DNA from: Leishmania mexicana MHOM/GT/2001/U1103
Taxonomy: Eukaryota > Euglenozoa > Kinetoplastea > Trypanosomatida > Trypanosomatidae
NCBI RefSeq assembly: GCF_000234665.1
Contig: NC_018336.1
Location: forward strand, 599,069-663,068
DNA: 64,000 bases
Reading direction: 5' to 3'
Shown here: one piece after another, positions 21,639 to 31,497 of the stretch
Layout: each line of letters begins with the position of its first letter
Numbering within the stretch: the first letter of the stretch is position 1
Translations under genes and position numbers: made by a program
The notes under the pieces: generated by a model
The model's database searches: none
The model's input: the letters and a program-made list of their open reading frames with translations, nothing else
What the model was told of the DNA's origin: nothing

Positions 21639-22406
21639 ATGACGGAGTTCAACCGCTACAACCACGAGGACAAGTCGACGTGGCTGAACGCCGTCGAGAA
21701 ACCGGACGCGCCGCTGGAGGCCATCATCGACCCGTCCATTCTCGCGGCAGACTTCTGCAAGCTCGGCGACGAGGTGGCGAGCGTCGTGTCACCGGCGGGC
21801 GGCGCAGTAGAATGGATTCACGTGGACGTGATGGATGGGCACATGGTCCCGAACATTAGCATGGGCCCCGGTGTCGTCTCCTCTCTGCGCGAGCACTTTC
21901 CAAATCTGTTTCTTGACGTTCACTGCATGGTTAGTAACCCTGAACAGTGGGTCCCTTCCATGGCCAAGGCGGGCGGCTCCGGCTACACCTTCCATATTGA
22001 AGCGACGAATGACAGCAAGGGTGTTGCGAAGCACATTCGCGCTCACGGAATGCAGGTCGGTGTGGCGGTGAAGCCGGCAGCAAATCTCACCCAAGAGCTG
22101 AAGGAGCTGATTGAGGGCCACTACGTGGATCAGGTGCTGGTCATGACTGTGGAGCCTGGATTCGGTGGCCAGTCTTTTATCCAGGAGCGGCTTAGCTTCA
22201 TCTCCGAGCTGCGTCGCAACTACCCACACCTAAACATTGGTGTTGATGGCGGCATCGGCCCCGGCACGGCGGAGCAGGCGGCCGACGCCGGCGCCAACAT
22301 CCTGATCGCCGGTACGTCGGTCTTCAAGGCCGGCGACCGCAAGGCGGTCATCGAGGAGCTGCGCGCCTCGGCGAAGAGTGGCATCTGCAAGAACTCGAGG
22401 ATTTAA
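21639..22406 (+). CDS. RPE: Ribulose-5-phosphate 3-epimerase
   Basis: 255 residues from ATG 21639, a normal length for the family. It interconverts ribulose 5-phosphate and xylulose 5-phosphate in the pentose phosphate pathway. The TIM-barrel signatures are all present: DPSILAADF near 31, HVDVMDGHMVPN near 57-68 with the catalytic metal-site Asp/His, VAVKPAANL near 144, MTVEPGFGGQ near 169 and GVDGGI near 201. The last three residues are Ser-Arg-Ile, which fits a permissive type-1 peroxisomal signal, so a glycosomal fraction is possible. The N-terminal 25-30 residues before the barrel are a short extension. Confidence 0.96.
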   Translation: MTEFNRYNHEDKSTWLNAVEKPDAPLEAIIDPSILAADFCKLGDEVASVVSPAGGAVEWIHVDVMDGHMVPNISMGPGVVSSLREHFPNLFLDVHCMVSNPEQWVPSMAKAGGSGYTFHIEATNDSKGVAKHIRAHGMQVGVAVKPAANLTQELKELIEGHYVDQVLVMTVEPGFGGQSFIQERLSFISELRRNYPHLNIGVDGGIGPGTAEQAADAGANILIAGTSVFKAGDRKAVIEELRASAKSGICKNSRI

Positions 22407-24031
22407 AGGGCGCTACCAGGGATGAGGTAAGCCGTATTGTGGCGAATTTGTTTTTTCTTCTTCAAGAGGACCGCTCATGGTGGACAGATCCGGCAGCGTC
22501 ACACAAAGTTTAGCTTCTGGAGTGCGCCTTTGGTGCTTGACTATGCAATCGTAGCAAGTACACGTGTTTCTGACTCCAGCCAACGACCTGGTGAGGAGGG
22601 GGGAGCAGGTAGGAAGGTTGCGTGCGTTAAACAAATGGGTGCGCATAGGGAGTGGTAGGAGAAGGGAAGCGGTCACGAGCGTCCCACCGAGTCCGCCATC
22701 CCCACCCCTCCTCAGTCCTTCTCTTTCACCTTGTGTTGGTTCGTGCTTTTTGTTGTTGGTTTCACAGTAAGAATATCATATCCCTTTCACTTCTGCTCTG
22801 AACTCTGTGCATAAACTCACAGACGCTCGCCACCGCCTCTCCACCCCCCCTCACCCCATCCCACCTCTCACCGTTTGCCTGGCCCCATTCTTCTCGCTGC
22901 CTCGGCACAACTCGCTATGCCCGATACGCACCCTCACCTCCGTGTCCGTTTGCCACGCCCCTATTGTTGATACATCTCCCCTTTGGGTGGTTGCTTCCTT
23001 ATGTGTTCGTTTTCATCTTTCCATTTCCTGTCGACGTTGAGGCACCGTGTTGCGCCAAGACATTCGTAGGTGCGGTCAGTGTCATCCCACCTCTACGCGC
23101 CCGCCAGAGGTCGCCATAGTGACGGAAAGAGGAGGAAGGAAAGAGCAAGGCGCGACTTTCCACACCGGACCCAATCTTCCTTCACCTTCTCCTTTTTCTG
23201 GCCACCACCACCCCACTCCAGACAGCAATGCCATCGAAGGAAATGATGAGTCCCCACTGCATACCTCCTATGGCATCTTTCTGAGTTTGACCAGCCGCGA
23301 AAACATCAACAGCGGCACTGAGGAACTCTAGTGGAAGAGAAAATATGAATGAAGCATATAGGGCGATGCGCGAGAACGTATCCACTCCAGCCATCCTCTG
23401 CTGCATTTCTCTCTACGCATGTTAGCTGGCGTGTGTCTGTGGTTGTGTCTATGCTGTGGCACGTCCCTCCCCCACTCTCTCTCGACACAATGGCATAGTA
23501 TCTACCTGTGCAAAGCCCATTACTGAGCGGGCGATATGCGCGACCCCCTTCCGCAGACACAGGTCGACAAAGAAAAAGGTGCGCTACAGCAAAGGTGGAA
23601 CCAAAATGAGGGAAAAGCGGAAGCGGCAACAGTTGAGGAGGGACTACCCTCCTCCCGAATTGTCAACTCCTGCACTCCCTCGGCCGAAGTGTTCATCGGT
23701 GTGGAGAACGCGAAAGGTGATGGCTCGCAACTGCAAGATACTCACCCCTCCTCCCCCAAGTATGGTGAAGCATAGGCATCGATGTACAGACGTACGCCTC
23801 TGCGTCTGTGCAGGCGTTTCTAAGCCTCCGGCCCGAGCATGAGTCCGAATCTTACTACCGGCTCCCTCGCGGCCTCTTGCTTTGCATCAAATGAATCCTT
23901 TACTTTCTTGAGTTCAATAAACCCCGCTTCCCCTCTTGCTGCACAAACCACGCGTTGACGGACAGCAGCGCACTGTCCCCACCCAGCGTGCGGTCTTTGC
24001 TCGTACAACTTTCTTTGCTTCGTTACTAGTA
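22407..24031. other. Intergenic region
   Basis: No convincing gene seen. Pyrimidine-rich stretches at about 22690-22740 and 22820-22990. The frame of the next gene is open from 23936, but no ATG occurs until 24032. Confidence 0.5.
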
Positions 24032-25573
24032 ATGCAGTGTCGGGCCTTGTGTAGCCGTTTCCTGGGCGTCCCCAAGCGAGGAGGTTTCTGGCGAGGCGTG
24101 CGGAGCGGCAAGGTTGCCGATGGCACGTGGACATCAAACCCTCAGTGCTCAGCCCGACACGCAACGACGTCGTCGGCCACCTTTGACTCTGCTACTGCAT
24201 CCTTTACCACCCCAACCCAGGCTTCATCCCTTCATGACGCTTTTGTTTCGCGATTCTCAGCTCAGCTTCTCTCGAGTCCGCATCGTGACATCACTCACGT
24301 CCCGTACGGGGACTGGTTCGCCATTTACGTTCAAGCGCGCAAGTGCTGGCACTCGCTCGAGTCGGTGGCACCTACCTGCGCCACCTCTGCTACCCGTGAG
24401 AAAACCAAGATGGGGGAGAAGTCAGAACAAGCTGAGATACTAGAAGCACGTTTGCAGCATGCAAAGCAGAGCATCGATGCAATGCTACTGAGTAGCCTGT
24501 TTGCCCGTCACTGGACGGAGGTTCAAACAGCCGCCACGTCGTCGTCATCTTCGCTTTCAACATATCGCTGGTGGTGGCATCGTGACTCCCTCTTCTCCGC
24601 CTCCGCCCCGGCAAATGCTCCAGACTGTGAGGCCGCCTTGCCCCCCCTGGAGCTATGCACGCCAGATTTTTTGACGGAGCCGCTGTTGGGTGGAAGTCAC
24701 CTGCGCCTGTGGATGGAGGACATTCGCGTCTCCTCTGGTGCGACGGACGTCACCTGCGCACCACACGACGCCACAGCGGTGCCGACGGCTATTCTCCCAT
24801 TCTCCTCCTTGTGGGTGGTGAAGCAGAGTGCGTACTGGAGGCCATCTGCAGCAGCAGCCCCCGATTCTGGCGGCCACAGTGGTGCGGGCAGCAACGGTAA
24901 TGAAACAGCCGCCTTCACCCTTCAGGAGCGACAAGCCCGCCAAGCACTTCTGCAGTCGGTGGACCAGCTCCTTCAACTGCAGCGCGATGCGGTAGAACGT
25001 TTCAACGGCACGTTGTGTCTTCCTGCGAATCAGCTGCAGCGCGTGTGCGTCCTCTCGCCTACCCAAGAGTGGGACCTCTTGTGCGATCTCCCTCGCTACC
25101 GGCAGGCGCGGTACAGGCCAGCTCGCGAAGCATCATCCGCAAGCACGAACGTATTGGATCACTCGACAGCGGCATGTGTATCACCGCCTCGGTGGCTGTC
25201 ATTGAGCTGCTTGTGTGAAAACACCACTGCACGACTCGCCTACTGCGCGCACCTGTTGAACTGGCGGTGGCAGCTGAAATCGAGCACGAACGCGCCAGCA
25301 AGCAAGACCGCCCCTGTCCCTGTCCGGGTTCTCTCACCTTCGACTGAGCATGCTCACCTCCGCAGTCTTTTGGTCTCCTCGCTGCACGAGCAGTCGTGCA
25401 TGAAAGCCGCACTACAACGGCGGCACGCTGCGCGTCGCCAGTCCCCATCTGCGGTCTCTGGGGCATCCTCGGCAGCGACTGTTCACGAGCAGGCGCGCAA
25501 AGGCTGCAGTGACGCGGTGCGGCGGATGTCGCATCGAGAAGAGAACATCCGTCAGTCCTTTTCGGTTCGCTGA
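24032..25573 (+). CDS. Hypothetical protein with possible mitochondrial targeting N-terminus
   Basis: 513 residues from ATG 24032, the first ATG in the frame. Family not recognised. The first 30 residues (MQCRALCSRFLGVPKRGGFW, then more Arg/Gly) are basic, without acidic residues and with spaced hydrophobics, as in mitochondrial presequences. Residues about 40-80 are Ser/Thr-rich. A Trp-rich segment, TYRWWWHRD, lies near 178, and a helical region QARQALLQSVDQLLQLQRDA near 303-325. The C-terminal 60 residues are Arg/Ser/Ala-rich. A mitochondrial RNA or ribosome role would fit the context of such proteins in this group but is only inference. Confidence 0.7.
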   Translation: MQCRALCSRFLGVPKRGGFWRGVRSGKVADGTWTSNPQCSARHATTSSATFDSATASFTTPTQASSLHDAFVSRFSAQLLSSPHRDITHVPYGDWFAIYVQARKCWHSLESVAPTCATSATREKTKMGEKSEQAEILEARLQHAKQSIDAMLLSSLFARHWTEVQTAATSSSSSLSTYRWWWHRDSLFSASAPANAPDCEAALPPLELCTPDFLTEPLLGGSHLRLWMEDIRVSSGATDVTCAPHDATAVPTAILPFSSLWVVKQSAYWRPSAAAAPDSGGHSGAGSNGNETAAFTLQERQARQALLQSVDQLLQLQRDAVERFNGTLCLPANQLQRVCVLSPTQEWDLLCDLPRYRQARYRPAREASSASTNVLDHSTAACVSPPRWLSLSCLCENTTARLAYCAHLLNWRWQLKSSTNAPASKTAPVPVRVLSPSTEHAHLRSLLVSSLHEQSCMKAALQRRHAARRQSPSAVSGASSAATVHEQARKGCSDAVRRMSHREENIRQSFSVR

Positions 25574-26315
25574 AGCAGTGCGGATGCTTCGCGGGGTTTG
25601 TCTCAAAAAAAAAAACGACACTGGAGTGTAGAGCTAGAGTGAAAGACATGTCTCTCCCTCTCTCGCCTTACGCCTCCCTGCTTCGACATGGCCAAAGCCC
25701 CTGGTGTCCTTCATGGTGCACGCAATATAAAAAAGCTAACAGAGGTACGAGTGAGGATAAAGGCCGTGTGGCGACGGGGCAATGCACATTCCCATGCGAT
25801 TACTTCACAGATGACACGATACATACATATATATATATATAACGAGAGCATGCTTACACACCAGGTGGCATGAAGGGAAAGCCTACGAGCAATATATATG
25901 CGTGTATGTGTGTGTGTGTTTACCGGTATGGCATCGGTCGATACACAGCATTCAAAGTCACGCGTGCTCCCTGAAGACAATGACGATAGCGCCCGGCGCT
26001 TCCCCTGTGCGGAGGCGATGGCGGCTGCCGTATTTCAGCTCCTGCTTTCAACTAGAGGAGGCGGGTAAGTTTTGCGGTCTGTGACTGTCTCTTTCGTGGC
26101 TCTCTTGTTTTCGACGAGCGGCCCCTTGCGCTGCCTCCTCGCTATCCGTTTCCCATTCTTCTTTGGTCCCTCCCTCTTCTTCCTCCTCCGCAGTGCGCAC
26201 GGCGTCTACACCACCTCCTTTTCTTTTGAGCGCAATCAAAGTGCTCGTGCACCTGCTAGAGTCCTGCCGTCGGCCTCCCCGACACCTGTTGTTCGCGCCT
26301 TGCCCTGCACCAACG
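25574..26315. other. Intergenic region with AT microsatellite
   Basis: No gene seen. An A run near 25604-25614, an AT run at about 25827-25842, and T/C-rich sequence at 26090-26240 ahead of the next gene. Confidence 0.55.
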
Positions 26316-28106
26316 ATGCCGTCATCCCCGATGTCGACCCAAGCAGCACCAGAGGGCGGGAAGAGAAAGGCGGCAGTTACCGTTCTCGCACCTGCCGTTC
26401 CCTCTCCCCCGTTTGACTTTTACACCGTCACGTGTGTGACGTGGTCAGCTTCAGGTCGGAACATTGGTGTAGGCACAACAGACGGGTTCCTCATCTACAG
26501 CACCGAGCCTCTCTTCAGCAACCTGAGTGGTGCCTCGGCTTCTCAGGGGACCCTCGCCCACTCCGCTGAAGCTGCAAGTCTCCTGGGCGCAGATGTACAC
26601 AAGTCAATGGTGCAAGAAATTTGCCGCTGCGCGGTGTATGGCGGAGTGGGGTTGCTGAGCTTGTACAAGCAGTGCAGTCTCGTAGCCTTCACCGGGGTTC
26701 AGCGACGCAGTGCAGCAGCGCGAATACAGCTGGCGGACATCAGTCAACAAGCACCCCCGGACTTCTATGCACCCTCCGCGCCGCCGCCGTCGGCTGGGGT
26801 GGCAGGCGCCGCACCGCCTGCGCCGCGCTGCAAGCCATGGCCACTGGAAGAAGATGTGGCGGTTGCCCATTGGTACGAGCGGTGGCGCGTGTCGGTCTTT
26901 GCCAACAGCTCGGCAGCAACAGCCACCACAGTCAGCACGCTAGCCTTTGTGGAGTGTCCGCCGACAGTGGTGGGGTTGAACTTTTGTCCTCATGCCGTGA
27001 TTGCAGCGGCGTCTGGGGATCCCAAAATTGTCGGCTCGCACACCCTTCATGTGTTTGACCACCACCTAAACCCGCTCTACACCCTGCCCGTGTACCCGCC
27101 CAGCAGCAACGCATACCTGAAGGACATGATCGCTATTGCGGCGACCCCGACGCTCTCAAACGGCGCTGGAATGGCGGTGCAGCGTCTGCGCATCCTCCTA
27201 CCGGGGGAGAGGAGGGGTGAGGTCCGCCTGCTGACCTTCAAGAAATCGGTGCTGACGGCTGCTTCCTTCGAGGAAGCCACGCACGACGGTTACGCGCACC
27301 CCCTCGGCACCCCCTCCCGCCAAGGCTATGGCGACACACATCGCCTGGTCGACAAGGTGCTTCACCAGGCACCGCTGCGCGCGGTCGCCATCACCGAGGA
27401 CGGCAAAAGCGGCGTGACAATGAGTGAGCAGGGCATGCGCATCCGAGTGCTGGACTTCGTCGGTGACGACAAGATGACCAACCGGCTCACCCTTGATCGA
27501 GGCCACCTGCCCGCCGTCGTCGACACCGTCTCGCTCGCCATCGTCACCGTGCCCCAGGGTTACCCCTTGATGCGGAGCACCGCGCCCGCGACGGCATACA
27601 CCCACGAGCGATGCGGCAGTAACGACAACAACGCACCTGCTCACGTCAGTGAGCCACTGACTCGACAGTACCAGCGCTTGACAGAGGCGGTGCACGACAT
27701 CGTGGTGTGCCTCACGAGCTCCGGCACAACCCACATCTTCGGCTGCGGCCTTCAGCAAGTGCTGTTTTACCACAGTGACAAGACACTGCTGCCGCGGGTT
27801 GGCTACCCATACGCGTTTTCTGTGTGCTTGCCGCCCCTTCTCGCTAAGGAGGGTGTCGCCTCGGTGTTCGTGGCGCGTAGCGACGTGACCACCTCCGCAG
27901 TACACTATCTTCCCCGCCACGAGCACTACGTCACCAAGGGAGGGAAGCGCGACAGCAGCAATGGCGCGACTGATCACTTGCCCGGCGAGTTCTTTGCATT
28001 TGAACTGCGTTACCACAGCAACACTGCGGCAGCGGCTTCCCCAGGTGGGGCGGGTAGCACATCCAAGTGCACAACGCTTTTCTGCTTCACCCTTTCCGCC
28101 CCGTGA
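26316..28106 (+). CDS. PROPPIN-like (Atg18/WIPI) beta-propeller protein
   Basis: 596 residues from ATG 26316, the first ATG in the frame. After a 35-residue Pro/Ala-rich head, the WD-type start of PROPPINs is visible: VTCVTWSASGRNIGVGTTDG and FLIYSTEP, then a GLLSLYKQCSLVAFTG strand pair as in WIPI blade 2. Further on come GEVRLLTF, APLRAVAITEDGKSGVTMSE and GMRIRVLDF, matching blades 4-5. PROPPINs bind PI3P/PI(3,5)P2 in autophagy and vacuole or endosome traffic through an FRRG motif; here the equivalent place (393-396) reads LDRG. Long insertions separate the blades, and the protein is longer than typical members (about 350-450). Function as a lipid-binding propeller is therefore uncertain. 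Confidence 0.72.
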   Translation: MPSSPMSTQAAPEGGKRKAAVTVLAPAVPSPPFDFYTVTCVTWSASGRNIGVGTTDGFLIYSTEPLFSNLSGASASQGTLAHSAEAASLLGADVHKSMVQEICRCAVYGGVGLLSLYKQCSLVAFTGVQRRSAAARIQLADISQQAPPDFYAPSAPPPSAGVAGAAPPAPRCKPWPLEEDVAVAHWYERWRVSVFANSSAATATTVSTLAFVECPPTVVGLNFCPHAVIAAASGDPKIVGSHTLHVFDHHLNPLYTLPVYPPSSNAYLKDMIAIAATPTLSNGAGMAVQRLRILLPGERRGEVRLLTFKKSVLTAASFEEATHDGYAHPLGTPSRQGYGDTHRLVDKVLHQAPLRAVAITEDGKSGVTMSEQGMRIRVLDFVGDDKMTNRLTLDRGHLPAVVDTVSLAIVTVPQGYPLMRSTAPATAYTHERCGSNDNNAPAHVSEPLTRQYQRLTEAVHDIVVCLTSSGTTHIFGCGLQQVLFYHSDKTLLPRVGYPYAFSVCLPPLLAKEGVASVFVARSDVTTSAVHYLPRHEHYVTKGGKRDSSNGATDHLPGEFFAFELRYHSNTAAAASPGGAGSTSKCTTLFCFTLSAP

Positions 28107-29319
28107 AAGCAGGCGAGAAAACTTCTCGATTGTGTGTGTGTGTGTGCCTGTGTTGGGGTGGGGGGATCCTTCTGCTGCGGTTGCTTCTCGTGCACTGTTG
28201 AAGAAGTGCAAACTGATTCTTTGAACCTCTTTCTCCTTGCTTCACCCTCTCCGCGCGTAAGTGCCTGCGTGTGTGCCGTTGTGGTGGTGGGCCTTGCTGT
28301 TGTGCCTATGGAATAACTGCGGCACTTCATGTGCATGTGCATGTGCATGTGTGTGTGTGTGTGTACGTAGGCGACGAAGTGAGCGTAGAGACGAAAAGAG
28401 AAAAAAGGGTTTGTGCCCCTTACTCTTGGCATCCCTTCCCTCTCTCGACCCTCCTCTTCCTACCCCCCTCCCCTCACTGTGACACTTATGTATCTCATCC
28501 CCACGTTGGTTCCCGTGTTTCTGTTCGTGATTTTCCCGACGCTTCTCTTTCCGCTATTGGCTCTCCCTCACTACCCCCCCCCTCCTCTCACCCACTCAGA
28601 ATTCCGCAGCCCTCTTCTCTCCACCTCTATGGGTGTTCCTTCGCTGCTCTCACCACACAGGCATCTTGTGACTGCGAGTCTTTGCACAGCCCTCCCACCT
28701 AACCGCACCCCCACCTCCCCCCCCCCCTGCTATACCATTCTTGCATCGCTGTGCTCGCATGCCTGTGTGTGTGTGTATGCCCTCCTTTGGCCAACAAGAA
28801 AAAAAAATGCACAGACACAGAGACATCATGTGTTGCTCTTTCGTTGTGCAGATTTTCATGAGCGACTCTAGAGGACGTCTTCCACAACATTCCACCTCAC
28901 CTTTTCATCAGCTCGTCCGTGTGTGCTGTGGGTGTGCGGCTGTACCGTCCCCACTCTCTTTCTCCCTCCGCCCTGCCTTTTTGGGGGAGGGAGGGGGGAG
29001 CCAACTGCGTAACACAGCTTACAGGCGTGTCAATGCCCTCTCCTGTCCAACTTCGTCCTTTTCCTCACACTCACCCCCTCGTCCACCCAGCCTCGCCCAG
29101 ATTTCGCCGACCGCATACTTGTAGCCATTTCACTCTTTTGCTTTGTGTTTTACCCCCCTCAGGCGTTCGTTATTTGCCTCTTATTCTCTCTTTTTTCTCC
29201 CGTTACTTCTTTGCCCCCCACCACCACCAACCAACCAACCAACCAACCATCATCGCCACCATCCTCGATCCCTCACACACTCTCTCATTCCTACCCTGGT
29301 GCACCTCGGAAGCGGCAAG
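28107..29319. other. Intergenic region with microsatellites
   Basis: No gene seen. It has a CATGTG-type repeat passing into a GT run (about 28328-28365), C runs near 28720-28728, and a CCAA tetranucleotide repeat at about 29229-29249. Confidence 0.6.
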
Positions 29320-30300
29320 ATGATGTACATCTACACCTGGATTGGGGCTGTGATGTGGTACACCTGCGGATTGGTCGGCCCCTTAAGCCTCCTAACGTAC
29401 CTTGCCGCCATAGTGGTGCAGCAGATTTCCATGCGCTTCCCGCAGGACTTGGCGAAGAAGTACAAGACGCACTGGGGCCTTGTGACCGGTTCCAGTAGCG
29501 GAATTGGAAAGGCCATCGCTGAGAAGCTAGCTGGTCAAGGCATCAACGTTGTGCTTGTGGCCCTGGATGACAAGATGCTCGCCGACACGTTCGCGGAGCT
29601 GCAGAAAAAGTATCCGCACGTGCAGTTCCGAAAGGTCGGCGTCAACCTTTCTGCCAAGGACTACGCCTACATGAAGGACATCATCAGCCAGACGGATGAC
29701 ATTGAGGTCGGTCTCGTCTTCAATAACGCCGGCTACATCTGCGCCGGCCTCTTCGCAGACACTGATCTCGAGCGCCTGCGCTGCAATCTGGAGTGCAACG
29801 CCGGATGCGCCGTGCCCATCACACACCACTTCCTGCGCAAGATGATCGCGCGCCAGTCGAAGGGTCTCATCACCTTCACCTCGTCCGCCGCGTGCTACCT
29901 CCCTGGCCCAACGGCCACCATGTACAGTCCCTCCAAGGCCTTCCTCACGAGCTTCGCCACCACCATCGCGGCTGAGAACCACGACCTTGGCATCGACGTC
30001 GTTGTCATCCATCCGTCCCCAGTGAACACGAACTTTTACAAGAACGAAGGCCCGGCCCTCGACTCGCTCAAGACGGCACAGAAGTCTGCCGTCTCTCCGA
30101 TGAACATCGTGGATCAGATCTTCGCCTCTGCGGGTCGCCTCACTGTGGTGGATCAGGGTAGCATGTGCATGATGATGCGCATCATCAACAAGGTGCTCGA
30201 CTTCCAAATTTTCACAGAGATCGTAACCCGCTTTGCTTACTTGAACGCCGATCATCTGCGTCTGAGGAAAGAGTCGAAGCTGCGCACCCACAGGCAGTAA
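29320..30300 (+). CDS. Membrane-anchored short-chain dehydrogenase/reductase (3-ketoacyl-CoA reductase-like)
   Basis: 326 residues from ATG 29320. An N-terminal hydrophobic segment of about 35 residues should anchor it in the ER membrane. The Rossmann core follows: TGSSSGIG from residue 55 (nucleotide binding), NNAG at about 134-137, TSSA near 190, and the catalytic YxxxK with Tyr202 and Lys206. The motif HPSPVNTNFY near 230 is the usual SDR segment. An N-terminal anchor with this spacing is seen in the KAR/Ifa38/HSD17B12 group that reduces 3-ketoacyl-CoA in fatty-acid elongation, and a role in the trypanosomatid elongase pathway is likely. A steroid-type or other SDR substrate cannot be excluded. 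Confidence 0.9.
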   Translation: MMYIYTWIGAVMWYTCGLVGPLSLLTYLAAIVVQQISMRFPQDLAKKYKTHWGLVTGSSSGIGKAIAEKLAGQGINVVLVALDDKMLADTFAELQKKYPHVQFRKVGVNLSAKDYAYMKDIISQTDDIEVGLVFNNAGYICAGLFADTDLERLRCNLECNAGCAVPITHHFLRKMIARQSKGLITFTSSAACYLPGPTATMYSPSKAFLTSFATTIAAENHDLGIDVVVIHPSPVNTNFYKNEGPALDSLKTAQKSAVSPMNIVDQIFASAGRLTVVDQGSMCMMMRIINKVLDFQIFTEIVTRFAYLNADHLRLRKESKLRTHRQ

Positions 30301-30450
30301 GAAATCCGTGGAGCAACCGCGGAAGTAGCAGAGGCGTCTTTGCTTCTTTTTGTAGCGGTGGCAGCAAGCTGTGGCCACGATCGTGAGAATGAAACGAATG
30401 CTGCACACCCACTTGTGTGGTACTACTGTTGCTTCCTCTCGTATATATGA

Positions 30451-30481
<31 letters not shown>

Positions 30482-31497
30482 CTGTGGTAAGAGAGAGAAA
30501 GAGGGCTTGGTCACACATCCCACAAGAGCAAGCGCAGCAACGACACACACACACACACACACGCGGGAAAAAAAAACAAGAACAGTGCACGTTCGCTATT
30601 TTCTTTTTCTTTCCGGATGAGCTGTCTTCCCTGATCTCGCTTCTCTCTTCCTTTTCTCGACCGTTCGTGTGTGAATAACCCCAACAACGACAACCGCCAA
30701 GACAAACACATCTCCCCCTACCGACGTCTCTTTTCACACCCGAGAGGACGGATGCGCAAGGCACCTCCAGATCCTTTCAACCCACTACCACCACACCCAT
30801 TATAGTCGGCACGTGTTCGTGGGGACTATGGCATGCCTACTTCCCTCCTCGTAGGGCAGAGAAACCGGCGACTTCAGAAGGAAATAACAAAAAAAAAAAT
30901 GAAGCGACTGCGCCCACCAATGAAACGAGCAAAGACCAACGGGAGCGACCCTGAGCAATCTTTCTGTGGTTCAAACAGGGAAAGAAAAGCGCATTCAAAG
31001 CGGTGCGCTAGAACAAGCGCGTGGGCATCGCAGCCGCCGTGTGCACACGTGCTGGTGAGCAAACAAACGAGTTGTAGGGCAGAGGTTCGGCACGTCTTTT
31101 TTTTCCTCCTCCTCCTCCGCTCCCCACCCCCTTTTTCTCTCTACCCCTCCTGTTGCGGCCGCGGATCTGCGCTGCGGCTGAGGAAGCCGGCATACTCGTT
31201 TCTTCGCACGTGCCAAAAGGAGGACCACAGACGGGGAGGAGAAGGGTTGCAGTTGCTCTGATAGGCAGCGCACCTACGGGATGTTCGCGGTTGTGCCTCC
31301 CACTCTCACGTCTTCTCCTTGCCGACATCTGATCTTACCTTCCCCCCTCCCCCTTCTCCCTTCTCCCTGTCACACGATGCAGTGCAACGTTATTCTTTGC
31401 GGTGCACTACCGCCGCTGTTGGTGTTGCTGTTGCTCCCTCCCCTCCCTTATCCTTTCCTCCTCCGTAGCTCACCTATCCACATACCCAGCAGCGGTC
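30301..31497. other. Intergenic region with GT and CA microsatellites
   Basis: No gene seen. A GT run at about 30452-30482 and a CA run at 30543-30562, about 60 bases apart, could pair in the transcript. The frame of the next gene is open from 31402 but lacks an ATG before 31498. Confidence 0.55.

Noticed and set aside
21034..21642. 202-codon open frame upstream of ribulose-phosphate epimerase
   Set aside because: It is Pro/Ser/Leu-rich translation of an AT run, CA run and pyrimidine tract, ending at the start of the real gene.
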